From: Brumimicrobium salinarum
GTDB lineage: Bacteria > Bacteroidota > Bacteroidia > Flavobacteriales_D > Crocinitomicaceae
NCBI RefSeq assembly: GCF_002844555.1
Contig: NZ_PJNI01000016.1
Location: 1 to 64,000 of the forward strand
Length of the DNA stretch: 64,000 nucleotides
Direction: 5' to 3'
The notes below the pieces were generated by a model, which saw nothing but the letters and a program-made list of their open reading frames with translations, was not told the DNA's origin and searched no databases. Position numbers and translations under genes: made by a program. Below, in pieces: positions 18,875 to 29,315 of this stretch (within the stretch, counting starts at the first letter, position 1; the number at the start of each line of letters is the position of its first letter).

Positions 18875-20083
18875 TTATTTGTTGAGCGGAAAATGAATAC
18901 TAAAAAAAACGCCTACATTTTGCTTAATTTCAATCGATCCATCCAGTTGTTCCACTAACCCATGAACAAGTTGAAGTCCTAAAGAACTTGAAGTTTCTAC
19001 ATCAAAGCCTTTGGGTAAACCACAGCCATTATCCCCTATTTCTAATGTGCATTCACCATTATTTTGGGTAAAATTGAGATACAAAATCCCATTATTCATA
19101 TTTGAAAAGGCATAACTTACACTATTAGAAACCAATTCGTTTACGATTAGTCCGCATGGAATTGCTTTTTGTAAATCTAGACTTACTGAATCAAGATTGT
19201 GAACAATATTAATTTCAAGCGTTTCATCACTTTGATAAGTAGTAATAATTTCACGGGTTAATTCTAGTAGATAATCAGAGAAATCAATTGAAGAGAAGTT
19301 TTTAGATTGATATAAAGTTTCATGTATCTTGGACATGCTTTTTATACGATTCACACTTTCATTGAGTACCTGAATTGTTGCTGCATCTGAAACATAATTT
19401 CTTTGCAGTCTTAAAATACTAGAGATGATCTGCATATTATTTTTAACGCGATGGTGTATCTCTTTAAGTAATGTATCTTTTTCTTTTAGGGATTGCTCAA
19501 GAGTTGTATTAAGTTGTTCAATTTTTTTAGTCTCTTTAATTTTCTCTGCTATTACCGCGTCTCTCATCACACCTTTAAACCGTAGTATACCAACACTTGC
19601 CATTACTGCTAAAACAGTTAGATAAACAAAACCGCCATTAGCCAAAATAAAAAAGAAATCAAACGGACTAAGCAAAACAATTAATCCAAAGCTAAGTAGA
19701 GATATTAAAGTATATAAAAACAGTTCTAGTGGTCGAAGAATTAGGATAATATACATAAACATAAGTACCATAGCATAGCCTATAAAGTAAATATGTAGTG
19801 CATTATTGTCGACCTTAATAATCATAAAGGTGATGATAAAACAATAGTAAAATAATTTACAAACATGCAAAACATACAGTGGCAGAGCTTCACGTTGGGT
19901 AAGTTTAAGCATAAGATAAGAGATCAAAGCACCTCCAATTCTCAAGGGTAAAAAAACGTAAAAATATTCTGGAGCAAATAAGTAATCAAAAATTATCCAG
20001 ATTAACCAAAGCGGAATTGCCATAAGGCAAACATAAACTAGATGTTCTTTCGCCCGTTTATCAATTATATCATTCATTATCAA
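18875..20083 (-). CDS. Membrane sensor histidine kinase, HisKA_2 type
   Basis: This 402-residue protein has about six membrane helices (about 12-175) and a short coiled coil near 180-205. The phospho-acceptor motif [17 protein letters not shown] lies at about 207-223. The HATPase domain follows with [15 protein letters not shown] (N box) and [13 protein letters not shown] (G1 box). The HisKA_2/HWE-like form often signals to stand-alone or LytTR regulators. No response regulator is adjacent, so it is an orphan. The membrane part has no recognised ligand-binding domain. Confidence 0.87.
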   Translation of the reverse strand: MIMNDIIDKRAKEHLVYVCLMAIPLWLIWIIFDYLFAPEYFYVFLPLRIGGALISYLMLKLTQREALPLYVLHVCKLFYYCFIITFMIIKVDNNALHIYFIGYAMVLMFMYIILILRPLELFLYTLISLLSFGLIVLLSPFDFFFILANGGFVYLTVLAVMASVGILRFKGVMRDAVIAEKIKETKKIEQLNTTLEQSLKEKDTLLKEIHHRVKNNMQIISSILRLQRNYVSDAATIQVLNESVNRIKSMSKIHETLYQSKNFSSIDFSDYLLELTREIITTYQSDETLEINIVHNLDSVSLDLQKAIPCGLIVNELVSNSVSYAFSNMNNGILYLNFTQNNGECTLEIGDNGCGLPKGFDVETSSSLGLQLVHGLVEQLDGSIEIKQNVGVFFSIHFPLNK

Positions 20084-20150
20084 TTATATCATTGCACAAT
20101 AAGGTGAAAAAAATGAAATAGGACGAGTAGGAAAAGTAAAGATATAATAA

Positions 20151-20182
20151 AAAAGGGTTCATCACAATGATGAACCCTTTTT
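20151..20182 (-). terminator. Terminator of the TPR/OmpA-like lipoprotein gene
   Basis: AAAAGGGTTCATCA and TGATGAACCCTTTT form a perfect 14-base stem with a CAA loop. The U-run on the minus strand follows the gene ending at 20203. It may also stop transcription from the other side. Confidence 0.85.
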
Positions 20183-20202
20183 AGAAAGAATTAATATTCT
20201 AA

Positions 20203-21906
20203 TTATTTTACAACTGTAGTAAACGAAGCGTTGTCTAAATACTTGATAAACTCACGATCTTTAGCAGCTTTTGCTTTTAAAGATGCATCTTCAGCAAATG
20301 CATTTTTCAAGTTAGAAACGATTTCGTCTAATTTATCTTGACGTGCTCCAACGATTGCTTTCAAGTAGTAACCTTTAGCAGTTTCAGCGCTTTCAGATTC
20401 GTCAATAGTTGACTTTGCAGCTGATTCATCTTTGTTTACTAATTGTGCTAATGCTTTATTGAAAGTTGCTTCACCTCCAAAGTTTGAAATTGCATCATCA
20501 TAGTTACCATCTTGTATATCTAAGATACCTTTGTTATAGTTAACCTCATCACCAGCTCCTTCAGCTTCACCTAAAAGATCTTTTGCTTTTTGACGTTCAC
20601 CATTTACACCAGCAATTGCTGCAAGGTTATTTTTAGAAACAGGATTTTCTTGAATTCCGTTAGCTTTTTTGAAGTGTGTTTTAGCTTCATCCAACTTGTT
20701 TTGCATGTACAAAACAGCACCAACATTATTTGTTGTACGGTAATCTTCAGGGTACAAACGCTCAGCTTCTTTGTAAAGGCGTAACTTTTCGTTTAAATCA
20801 TCAGTTAGAGTTGCTGTAAACAATATTTCTTCTACAGTCAATGTATCAATGTTTGACTTAGATAAAGACTTTAATTCTTCATCAGAATAACCTGTTAATT
20901 CGTAGTTAACAACAATTTCTGCACGACGTTGTGCTGGGAAAATGTTTTTATCTAAGTAAAGGTAAGTACTTAAATCACGGATTGCTTGCTCTCTAGCAGC
21001 AGGAGTTTGTTGCATTTCAAGAATTCTTAAAATACGGTCTTTGTCTCCTTTATCCATTTCAGAAGCAATTAAAGCTTTTTTGAAGCCTTTGTAATCTTCA
21101 CCTTTTCCAACAGTTGAATAAGAACCATCTTCTTGAGCTTTTTCGTTAGCAACATTTCTTTTCGCTGCTACTTCCATAGTTGCTTTCTTTGCAGACGCGG
21201 CACGATCACTAGAAAGCGTGTTGTTTCTGTCTTCTTCACCTTCAATAGAAGCGAAAGCCTCGATATTAACACCTTTCAATTCTATCTTTGGATTTGTTTG
21301 AGCTGCTGCCAAAAACGCTTCCATTTCTTTTATGTCTTGGTCTCTCTTTTCTGAAGAACGAACAACAGGACTTCCTTTTAGATAATTAATCTCTGCAATT
21401 TGTTTTTCTTGTGTTACTCTTTGAAATTGATCTGCAGCGATGATCACTCTGAAATCTTTTTCAACCATATAAGGAGTGATGATTGTTGCATCTGCAATTT
21501 TCATTTCTTCAACTTCTCCTTTTTCCTTTCCTTTTTTATATATTGTTCCAGTAACTTTCAATTCTGAAACCTCCATATCTGGACTATAAGCGATAACGTC
21601 TTCATAAACCACTTTTCCTCCTGGCTTATAAGGAATTACTGTTCCATTTGCAGTTGCTTTTTCACCAACAATAGTTACTGTTTCTAGCGCATGAGACCCT
21701 AGCATTGGAGTAACTTCAGCGTATGCTTTTTTGTTGATACCTTTTTCTGGTATGGTTACATCGATTTTAACTCTTACACTATCTCCGTGCATTTCTAATG
21801 GATCGGGAGTAACGGCGTAATCCACGTCTTTTAGTAAATCACAACTGGTTGTCATTAAACCAGCTGCTGCAATGAATGCTAAACTTTTAATTCCTTTTGT
21901 TTTCAT
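20203..21906 (-). CDS. OmpA-like and TPR-containing lipoprotein
   Basis: This 567-residue protein starts at the ATG at 21906, which gives a lipoprotein signal ending TTSC (Cys near residue 22). A further in-frame extension to 21981 has no signal and is not likely used. The middle has an OmpA-like segment (EAFASIEGEEDRNNTLSSDRA), typical of peptidoglycan-binding families. From about residue 395, TPR-like helical repeats (YKEAERLYPEDYRTTNNVGA and similar) follow. It probably links the outer membrane to the wall and a partner protein. The role is inferred from domains only. Confidence 0.75.
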   Translation of the reverse strand: MKTKGIKSLAFIAAAGLMTTSCDLLKDVDYAVTPDPLEMHGDSVRVKIDVTIPEKGINKKAYAEVTPMLGSHALETVTIVGEKATANGTVIPYKPGGKVVYEDVIAYSPDMEVSELKVTGTIYKKGKEKGEVEEMKIADATIITPYMVEKDFRVIIAADQFQRVTQEKQIAEINYLKGSPVVRSSEKRDQDIKEMEAFLAAAQTNPKIELKGVNIEAFASIEGEEDRNNTLSSDRAASAKKATMEVAAKRNVANEKAQEDGSYSTVGKGEDYKGFKKALIASEMDKGDKDRILRILEMQQTPAAREQAIRDLSTYLYLDKNIFPAQRRAEIVVNYELTGYSDEELKSLSKSNIDTLTVEEILFTATLTDDLNEKLRLYKEAERLYPEDYRTTNNVGAVLYMQNKLDEAKTHFKKANGIQENPVSKNNLAAIAGVNGERQKAKDLLGEAEGAGDEVNYNKGILDIQDGNYDDAISNFGGEATFNKALAQLVNKDESAAKSTIDESESAETAKGYYLKAIVGARQDKLDEIVSNLKNAFAEDASLKAKAAKDREFIKYLDNASFTTVVK

Positions 21907-21999
21907 TATCATTATATTATTTCTTTCGGTGTTATGATTGCAATAATAATAATTTTTACGACTCGAAAGAAGTTTTAACAATAATTAAAATGTTAATCT

Positions 22000-22503
22000 C
22001 TATTTATTATACAATAAGACATTGTTTTCATCGTTGCAGCGGTCTAAAAGCTCCTTAACTGACTGATTACACAAAGGATCTACGAAATTTGGAAGAATTT
22101 CAACTAAAGGTCTTAAAACAAAATTACGTACATACATTAAAGGGTGAGGAATCGTTAACTTCTCAGTTTTTATAGTAGTATTACCCATATAGATAATATC
22201 AATATCGAGAACACGAGAAGCATAACTCCCATTATTTGATTTGAGTTCTCTTCCAAATTCTCGTTCTATTTCTTGCGTTACTTCTAAAAGTTCTTCCGGT
22301 TGTATGGTGTCATCAAAAATAACACAACAATTTAAAAATAAATTTTCTGTTTCGAATCCCCATGGAAGAGTTTCATAAAATGAAGACTGCTTAAAGTTTC
22401 TTGGGAAGCGTCTTGTTAATTTATTGATGGCTTTTTCCAAGACCTGTAAACGATCACCAAGATTACTTCCTAAACTTAAAACAACCTTTCTCATCGTTTC
22501 CAT
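22000..22503 (-). CDS. folK: HPPK, folate pathway pyrophosphokinase
   Basis: FolK moves pyrophosphate from ATP to 6-hydroxymethyl-7,8-dihydropterin in folate synthesis. The 167-residue protein shows VVLSLGSNLGDRL at the N-terminus, RVLDIDIIYMG with the catalytic Asp pair, and IPHPLMYVRNFVLRPLVEI. It is divergent from sppA, with 141 bases between. The start may be METM or the MRK three codons in; both give an intact domain. Confidence 0.94.
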   Translation of the reverse strand: METMRKVVLSLGSNLGDRLQVLEKAINKLTRRFPRNFKQSSFYETLPWGFETENLFLNCCVIFDDTIQPEELLEVTQEIEREFGRELKSNNGSYASRVLDIDIIYMGNTTIKTEKLTIPHPLMYVRNFVLRPLVEILPNFVDPLCNQSVKELLDRCNDENNVLLYNK

Positions 22504-22644
22504 CTTAAATACATTTACTTTGAATACTTCACTTTCTTTGATTTAAAATCATATACATAGTTTTAAAACTGTATTTTATTTTAATTCTCGAAAATAAATC
22601 ATTTACTTAGCGTAAAATTTTATTACTACAAATTAAATTAAATT

Positions 22645-24426
22645 ATGACGAACAAAAAAGTTTCTTTCTGGCGAATATTTTGGCCCAGTTTAATAGCAGG
22701 AATTGTATTATTCATTATTACGATGATTGTAATCACTGGAGTTTTAGGATCACTGCTCAACACAAAACCAGTCTACACTGTTGAAAACAAAACGATATTG
22801 CACCTAAAACTCGACGGAGCAATTGGTGAAATGGGTGAAAACTCAATTGATGTCGCCAATTTAGGGGTTACGAACACCATCGGATTAGCAGATCTCCAAT
22901 ATGGATTCAAAAAAGCAGCAGATGACAAACGTATAAAAGGTATTTTTATAGAGCTTAAAAATACCCGATGTGGATACGCAACAGCCTCAGAACTTAGGGA
23001 ACAAATTCAAAAATTTGAAAACGAAACCGATAAATTTGTGGTTACCTATTTCAGTGGTGAAGCAGTAGGATTAAGACAATACTACATTGCCTCTGCAGCC
23101 AGTGAAACGTATGGATTTCATTCCTCTATGTTTGAATTCCTAGGACTTGGAGCAGAATTAATGTTCTACAAAGGATTATTTGACAAACTCGATTTAGAAA
23201 TGCAAGTCATTCGAGGATCAAACAATGATTTCAAAAGTGCGGTTGAACCTTACTTTTTAAAAGAAGCAAGTGATTCGAGTAGACTTCAATTACAAACCTA
23301 TCTTGACAATATATGGTCTACCGTAAAAAACAATATCGCTGAAAATAAAGACATTTCTGTTGCTGATTTAGAAATGATTGCAGATAGTGGATTAGTAAGA
23401 AGAGTTGCTCAGGCAGCCAACCATAAAATGATTGATAAAGTAATGTATCGTGACGAGGTGATGCAAATTTTAGCCGATAAAATTGGTGCTGAAAAAGTAG
23501 AAGACCTCACGTTTAAAAGTTTTGAGAAGTACAGTAGAAAAAAATTCGAAGACAATCAAAACAAAGTTCACAACTCGAAGGCAAACATCGCAGTGGTTGT
23601 TGCTGAAGGAGCTGTTGTTGTAGAAGGTGAAGGTCTGGCAAGTAATAAAATAACAAAACTACTCAGAAAAGCCCGCAAGGATGAGGACATCAAAACGATC
23701 GTCTTTCGAATTAACTCTCCAGGAGGAAGTGCCTTAGCGAGTGACGAAATTTGGAGAGAAGTTAAACTTGCAACTGAACAGAAAAAAGTAATTGTTTCAA
23801 TGGGAGATGTGGCTGCTTCTGGTGGTTACTACATTGCGGCACCTGCAAATAAGATTTTTGCACAACCCAACACCATCACAGGATCAATTGGTGTATTTGG
23901 CGTTATTCCCTACACTGGAGCAATGTTAGAAAACAAACTAGGGTTAACTTTTGACCGCATTAGTACAAATCCGCATGCGGTATTGAGCACCAATAAAAAA
24001 ATGACACCCAAAGAGTACAACATGGTTCAGAAAGAGGTAGATCTTATTTATAAAGAATTTTTAAATCGTGTTGCTGATGGACGAAGTATGTCTGTTGAGG
24101 AAGTTAATGAAATAGCCAGAGGACGTGTTTGGACAGGAGAAGATGCCTTAAACGTTGGTTTAGTAGATACATTAGGTGGAATTCAAGATGCCATTGCATA
24201 CGCGGCGAAAGATGCAGGCATTGAGAAACCTGTTGTTAGGTATTATCCTAAAATCAAAAAAGAGCCATGGGAAGAAATTCTTGAAATGGTGAATGAAGAG
24301 AATGAAAATGGAAATAAATCAGCGAAAATTATTCCAGAAGAATTGCTCGAGACATACAATCGTATAAAAAAGATTGAACAAATGACAGGAATTCAAGCAC
24401 GTTTACCGTATGAAATAATTTGGTAA
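22645..24426 (+). CDS. sppA: Signal peptide peptidase SppA, long form
   Basis: SppA degrades signal peptides left in the membrane after secretion. This is the long (67 kDa type) form at 593 residues, with an N-terminal membrane helix at about 12-35 and two SppA repeats. The Lys of the dyad is probably in NNDFKSAVEPY (about residue 200), and the Ser is in GDVAASGGYYIAAPA (about residue 393), followed by TITGSIGVFG. It stands alone with a good terminator at 24448. Confidence 0.94.
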   Translation: MTNKKVSFWRIFWPSLIAGIVLFIITMIVITGVLGSLLNTKPVYTVENKTILHLKLDGAIGEMGENSIDVANLGVTNTIGLADLQYGFKKAADDKRIKGIFIELKNTRCGYATASELREQIQKFENETDKFVVTYFSGEAVGLRQYYIASAASETYGFHSSMFEFLGLGAELMFYKGLFDKLDLEMQVIRGSNNDFKSAVEPYFLKEASDSSRLQLQTYLDNIWSTVKNNIAENKDISVADLEMIADSGLVRRVAQAANHKMIDKVMYRDEVMQILADKIGAEKVEDLTFKSFEKYSRKKFEDNQNKVHNSKANIAVVVAEGAVVVEGEGLASNKITKLLRKARKDEDIKTIVFRINSPGGSALASDEIWREVKLATEQKKVIVSMGDVAASGGYYIAAPANKIFAQPNTITGSIGVFGVIPYTGAMLENKLGLTFDRISTNPHAVLSTNKKMTPKEYNMVQKEVDLIYKEFLNRVADGRSMSVEEVNEIARGRVWTGEDALNVGLVDTLGGIQDAIAYAAKDAGIEKPVVRYYPKIKKEPWEEILEMVNEENENGNKSAKIIPEELLETYNRIKKIEQMTGIQARLPYEIIW

Positions 24427-24447
24427 ATAAAAGACAAATGTTTTATG

Positions 24448-24475
24448 AAAGGAGAGGCAACTCTCCTTTTTTTTT
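24448..24475 (+). terminator. Terminator after sppA
   Basis: AAAGGAGAG and CTCTCCTTT pair around a GCAA tetraloop, followed by a long T-run. Confidence 0.88.
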
Positions 24476-24529
24476 ACTTTTAGACACCCATAACTACATC
24501 AAGTCTAAAACTAAACTGATTGCTAAGGA

Positions 24530-26896
24530 TTGAAAAAACAAACAACATACCTACTTTCATTTTTTATTACCCTGCTCATCACATGGAGCCTTGCCCTACT
24601 ATTAATCGACAACCACCATTTTATAGAAAAATCTTGGATAATATGGCTTACTGGATGCATTAATGCTTTGCTTATTACAGCAGTTGCCGCACTTTTATTA
24701 TTGCCCTTACAAATTTTATTAAAAAACTGGAAAATCATAAAAGTGATTACACATTTCCTGCTATGCGTTATTATTACCATGGAAATTATTTCATTGTTTT
24801 ACTTTGATTTAACACTAGCAGCGATTGATCAATCAATTCTAAACTTCTCATGGGATCAAGCTAATTTAATCCTAGATAATTATTTTGTTTTTATGTGGTA
24901 TTACCTGCTCATCCCCTTGCCGATAATCACCTATTTTCTTTTGGTCACCCTTCTCCAACCATTTAACAAAAAAATTCATTTTTTAATTCTACCCATTATT
25001 GGATTAATCATTCTTATTTTCAACCTTCAATTTACAGTTCCAGCAGGCAGTTTCTCTTCTTTACCCATCAATAAAACGTATTTTTTCATTCACTCATTTT
25101 TCACGAAGGATGAAAATACAAGTCAATCATTAACCGACGAAGAGATTGCTTTTTATCAAAAAACAGTAAATCTAGATCTAAATAATGCTGACTACCCACT
25201 TTATCACAAGGTTTCAAACAAGAATACGCTTAAACCATTTTTCGATCTCCAGGAAACACCTCCTAACATTGTATTTCTTGTTGTAGAAAGCTTATCCTCG
25301 TCATTTAGTGGTCCCGAAGCAGACGAAATAAGTTATACTCCATTTTTAGACTCCTTGGCGCAACACAGTTTATATTTTGACAATTCTTTAGCTACCTCTG
25401 AACGTTCATTTGCTGTTTTACCTAGTATGCTGGGAAGTTTACCACACGGCAAAATGGGGTTTACGAATAATCCAACAGGCTACCCGAATACAGAAACTTT
25501 AGCGACATGGTTGTTTGACAATGGTTATGAGGGGAATTTTCATTTTGGAGGATACGCACGCTTCGACTACATGGAGCAATTTATCAAAAACCAAGGGTTT
25601 AAAAATGTTTATGACCGCAAAGAATTCAATTATGAAGGCACCGGCTTAAAAACAAGTGTAGATTCGATCCCATTTGGAATACCCGACAAAGCATTTTTGA
25701 AATCTGTTTTATCTAGAACCGAGAACAGATCAACCCAAATCCCATTTATAGATGTTTACCTTACACTTTCTATGCATTACCCATATATGATTGAAAATCA
25801 TGAACAGTATTATAAAAAGGTAAGACAGATAATTGAGGCAGCAAACGTTAAAAAGAAAGTGAAGCGCAAACACAAAAAATACATTTCAGAGTTAGCCACA
25901 TTTCTATATACCGACGATGCATTAGCCAAATATTTTCAAGTGCAAAAACAGCGAGAGCATCATAAAAACACGATTTATGTAATTCTAGGTGACCATATGA
26001 TGGGAGAAATAGCCCAAAGTAGCGCAATAGAAAAATACCGATCTGTATTAATGATATATTCTCCGCTTTTAACAAAATCAACGCATTTTAAAGGAGTAAA
26101 TTCACATTTAGACATTGCTCCATCATTTTACAACCTGATTTCAAATGAGTATAATTTCTCAAAACTTCATTCAGTTGCTTGGCTGGGAGAACCTTTTGAT
26201 ACCTCTTCTACGTTTCAATCCAATAGAACCATTTTATTCATGCTTAACAATAGAAAAGTGAAGGACATTTTACACGAAAACTTCTACCTATCTAATCAAT
26301 ATGTATTTAAACTTAACGATCGTTTAAACCTAGAAGATTCACATGATAAAAAGAAAAAAAAGGAATTAAAAAAATTACTTGAAGTATCTAGAAAGGTACA
26401 TAGAGATGTAGTTCAACAAAATATAATCATTCCCAGTAATCGTGCGTTAGACACTATTTCTACTGTTAGAAAAAACATAATCTTTAACGAAAAGAAAGAA
26501 TTTTACAGCATTTTCAGCAAACAATTAGAAAAATCCTATTCTAGCTTTCACTTTAACTTAAAGCTCAGGTTAATTGGTGATTGGCAAAAAAACATCGATG
26601 AAAATCCATCTTTTGTATACACCTTGATGAGGAATGGTGAGAATCTAATTTGGGCGTCATTAGACCTCAAACTCCAAGATAAAGACGTCAGAAAATACAG
26701 AGAATTCCATTTTTCCATTCATGAAAATCTAGATTATCGACCAGAACCTGGAGATGAAATACGCATTTTTTTCTGGGATAAATCAAAATCAAATAAAAAC
26801 TCGGTGGCCGAAATCAACAATTTAACTATTGAAGCGGCGCCAATTTCAGAAGAGGAAATGAAACATCACTCCCATTTTAAGGATTCCATTAATTGA
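24530..26896 (+). CDS. LTA-synthase-like membrane sulfatase
   Basis: This 788-residue protein has five membrane helices in the first 190 residues. A large extracytoplasmic alkaline-phosphatase/sulfatase-fold domain follows at about 245-570. The domain starts PPNIVFLVVESLSSSF. SLATSERSFAVLPSMLG probably carries the nucleophile Thr, and ILGDHMMGE is a metal-ligand segment. The family moves phosphoglycerol or phosphoethanolamine-type groups, or hydrolyses sulfate or phosphate esters. A Gram-negative substrate cannot be assigned. The start is TTG. Its 3' end overlaps the convergent gldD by 31 bases. Confidence 0.82.
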   Translation: MKKQTTYLLSFFITLLITWSLALLLIDNHHFIEKSWIIWLTGCINALLITAVAALLLLPLQILLKNWKIIKVITHFLLCVIITMEIISLFYFDLTLAAIDQSILNFSWDQANLILDNYFVFMWYYLLIPLPIITYFLLVTLLQPFNKKIHFLILPIIGLIILIFNLQFTVPAGSFSSLPINKTYFFIHSFFTKDENTSQSLTDEEIAFYQKTVNLDLNNADYPLYHKVSNKNTLKPFFDLQETPPNIVFLVVESLSSSFSGPEADEISYTPFLDSLAQHSLYFDNSLATSERSFAVLPSMLGSLPHGKMGFTNNPTGYPNTETLATWLFDNGYEGNFHFGGYARFDYMEQFIKNQGFKNVYDRKEFNYEGTGLKTSVDSIPFGIPDKAFLKSVLSRTENRSTQIPFIDVYLTLSMHYPYMIENHEQYYKKVRQIIEAANVKKKVKRKHKKYISELATFLYTDDALAKYFQVQKQREHHKNTIYVILGDHMMGEIAQSSAIEKYRSVLMIYSPLLTKSTHFKGVNSHLDIAPSFYNLISNEYNFSKLHSVAWLGEPFDTSSTFQSNRTILFMLNNRKVKDILHENFYLSNQYVFKLNDRLNLEDSHDKKKKKELKKLLEVSRKVHRDVVQQNIIIPSNRALDTISTVRKNIIFNEKKEFYSIFSKQLEKSYSSFHFNLKLRLIGDWQKNIDENPSFVYTLMRNGENLIWASLDLKLQDKDVRKYREFHFSIHENLDYRPEPGDEIRIFFWDKSKSNKNSVAEINNLTIEAAPISEEEMKHHSHFKDSIN

Positions 26897-27435
26897 AATA
26901 TATCATCTTTCAAAAAATCCAGCGTAGGTCGAATTGAATCGTAGTTGGGTCGGGTATTAAAATACACCACACCACTCAAAAAGCGAGAAGTACTATCCGT
27001 GAGATAAAACTGGAATGGTGAAGCAACATTTCCCTGAAGTTCAAAAAATGTTCCGTAAACCTGATCATCATTTCTTATAAATGACGAATCATAAATCGCT
27101 GTTGCCATAATTTTATGTTCCTCAACTTTATCAATTGCATAGTTAATGTACACACCAAGAGAAGTGTCTACATCGATGCGACTCAAGTGCAAGGTTCCAT
27201 TTAAAGAAGATAAATCCACATCTCTATTACAAGCTGAACCTTTTACGTTTTTCACATTAAAATAATTTGGCTTTAGATAAGTGTATCCACATTTATCGGT
27301 ATAAGGTTCTGCATCTTTCTCTGGCAGATTAAGCTCCAAATACGTAGAAGGCTTAGGCACATAATCCCTTTGGTTATTGCACGATATAAATACAAACAGA
27401 ACAGCAAAAACAAGGAAAAAATTAACTTTTATCAT
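26866..27435 (-). CDS. gldD: Gliding motility lipoprotein GldD
   Basis: This 189-residue lipoprotein has the signal ending in FVFISC (Cys at residue 19) and the family start YVPKPSTYLELNLPEK, with CGYTYLKPNYF and a conserved C-terminal FNTRPNYDSIRPTLDFLKDD. GldD is needed for gliding and type IX secretion in Flavobacterium. It sits 2 bases after gldE in the conserved mutY-ssb-gldE-gldD block. Molecular activity is not known. Confidence 0.92.
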   Translation of the reverse strand: MIKVNFFLVFAVLFVFISCNNQRDYVPKPSTYLELNLPEKDAEPYTDKCGYTYLKPNYFNVKNVKGSACNRDVDLSSLNGTLHLSRIDVDTSLGVYINYAIDKVEEHKIMATAIYDSSFIRNDDQVYGTFFELQGNVASPFQFYLTDSTSRFLSGVVYFNTRPNYDSIRPTLDFLKDDIFQLMESLKWE

Positions 27436-27437
27436 AT

Positions 27438-28784
27438 CTATAAACCTTTTAGCTTACTCACTTTAACCATTTTAATTCTTTTCTTGTCGGAAGACTCAAC
27501 AACAAATTTATAGTTTTCAAAAGTGTAATGCTCATTATTTTTGAGGATTTTTCCAGCATGTTCAATCAGAAAACCACCTATAGAATCCGACTCCCCCTTT
27601 ACCTCTTCAAATGATTTCCCATCAATATCCAGGACTTTGTACATGTCAACCAATGAGGTTTTTCCTTCAAATAAATAAGTCGATTCATCTACTTTCGTGT
27701 AGACAATATCTTCATCGTCAAATTCATCGGTTATTTCTCCAATAATCTCCTCCAGAACATCTTCTAAAGTTACAACACCTGAAGAACCGCCATACTCATC
27801 TACTACGACTGCCATGTGCATTTTCTTCTCTCGAAACTCTTGAAGCAAATCGTCTATCTTTTTATTTTCTGGAACAAAGAAAGGTTGACGAATAATCTCC
27901 TGCCACTTAAAAGTGTTTGGTGCATTGAGGTGACCCAACAAATCTTTAACGAACAATATTCCAGTAACCTGATCAAAAGTATCTTTAAAAACAGGAATTC
28001 TAGAATATCCTGAACTAAGAATTATATCGTTTAGCTCATCAAAATCAAGATCTTCATTCACCGCTACTGTATCAACCCGCGATCGCATAACCTGTTTTAC
28101 ATCTGTATTTCCGAAATTTACAATTCCTTCCAAAATACGTTGTTCGTCCGCTGTTGAACTTTCCTCACGCGTTAATGCTATCGCATTTTCTAAATCGTCT
28201 GTAGATACATCTATTTGTCGCTTCCTGGCATATTTCAAAATAATCTCTGTTCCATTCACAAGGAAGTTTTTCAACCATGAGAATGGTGGTAATTTCTCGA
28301 ATAGACGAAGCGGATTTGACATTATTTTTACCAATTGCAAGCTATTTCTATTGGCATAAACTTTTGGAACCACCTCTCCTATTAACAATAACACGAAAGT
28401 TATCCCTGCGACTTCGATCGTATTTCTTAAATAATCAATCCCTTCAATAGAAAGGTTTTCAGGATAAACCTGATCAAAAATATAGCTCGACAAAATGACA
28501 ATGGCAACGTTTACAAAATTGTTGGTTATCAAGATAATGGCAAGCAAACTTTTTGGGTTATTCAATAACCTATTGGCGGTTTCTGTGTATGGCTCATTCT
28601 GATCATGAATCTCTTGTTTTTCTTCAGGAGACAATGAAAAAAAAGCAACCTCTGAACCTGAAATTAGCGCAGAGGAAATGAGCAAAACAACTAAAACGAG
28701 GAGTGCTATCCAAAAACCGAAACCAATATCGATATTTGGGGTTGAAAGCAAGAAAAAACTTAAGGGATCCGTGTCATCCATCAA
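27438..28784 (-). CDS. gldE: Gliding-associated CBS/CNNM transporter-like GldE
   Basis: This 448-residue protein has a CNNM (DUF21) membrane domain at about 15-195 with about four helices. A CBS pair follows at about 215-345 with ILFVKDLLGHL and VVVDEYGGSSGVVTLEDVLE, then a CorC-like C-terminal domain at about 355-440. The family is related to CorC/HlyC metal-ion proteins. GldE works with GldD in gliding. The genes are adjacent with 2 bases between, and ssb is 9 bases upstream. Confidence 0.92.
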   Translation of the reverse strand: MMDDTDPLSFFLLSTPNIDIGFGFWIALLVLVVLLISSALISGSEVAFFSLSPEEKQEIHDQNEPYTETANRLLNNPKSLLAIILITNNFVNVAIVILSSYIFDQVYPENLSIEGIDYLRNTIEVAGITFVLLLIGEVVPKVYANRNSLQLVKIMSNPLRLFEKLPPFSWLKNFLVNGTEIILKYARKRQIDVSTDDLENAIALTREESSTADEQRILEGIVNFGNTDVKQVMRSRVDTVAVNEDLDFDELNDIILSSGYSRIPVFKDTFDQVTGILFVKDLLGHLNAPNTFKWQEIIRQPFFVPENKKIDDLLQEFREKKMHMAVVVDEYGGSSGVVTLEDVLEEIIGEITDEFDDEDIVYTKVDESTYLFEGKTSLVDMYKVLDIDGKSFEEVKGESDSIGGFLIEHAGKILKNNEHYTFENYKFVVESSDKKRIKMVKVSKLKGL

Positions 28785-28793
28785 ATAAAAATA

Positions 28794-29246
28794 TTAAAAT
28801 GGTAAATCATCGTCATCCTCCTCTGACAAACCTCCGGTCATGGGCTTTGGCTTTTCAGGAGTATCTGAGGTGCTATAATTCGGTTGATTTTGTGCGGGTG
28901 AGTTTTCACTCTTAGCAGAGAGCATTGTCATGTTATCTGCAACCACTTCGGTGCTGTATTTTGTAACACCAGCTTCATCTTGCCAAGATCGGGTTTTTAA
29001 CTTTCCTTCGATATAAACTTTCTGCCCTTTAGTGAGATACCTTTCCACTACATCGGCCAAACCTCTCCAGATAACGATATTATGCCAATCTGTAATGCTT
29101 TTTCGTTCGCCTGTGGTTTTATCCATGTAGTTTTCTGAGGTTGCGATAGGAAAACGCGCAAGTTTAGTCCCGTTTTCTAACACCCTAATTTCAGGATCTT
29201 TACCCAAATTACCAATCAATATTACTTTATTTACACTTCCAGCCAT
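28794..29246 (-). CDS. ssb: Single-stranded DNA-binding protein
   Basis: This 150-residue protein has an OB fold at about 1-108 (VNKVILIGNLGKDPEIRVLE, WHNIVIWRGLADVVERYL, GQKVYIEGKLKTRSW). A short Gln/Pro-rich linker leads to the canonical acidic tip EEDDDDLPF, which binds replication and repair partners. It lies between mutY and gldE, as in many Flavobacteriia. Confidence 0.95.
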   Translation of the reverse strand: MAGSVNKVILIGNLGKDPEIRVLENGTKLARFPIATSENYMDKTTGERKSITDWHNIVIWRGLADVVERYLTKGQKVYIEGKLKTRSWQDEAGVTKYSTEVVADNMTMLSAKSENSPAQNQPNYSTSDTPEKPKPMTGGLSEEDDDDLPF

Positions 29247-29315
29247 ATATACAAAATTAAAAATTTTTACTTTAAAAAAACATACACTACAATTAAAAGC
29301 AGAAATTCATTTTAA

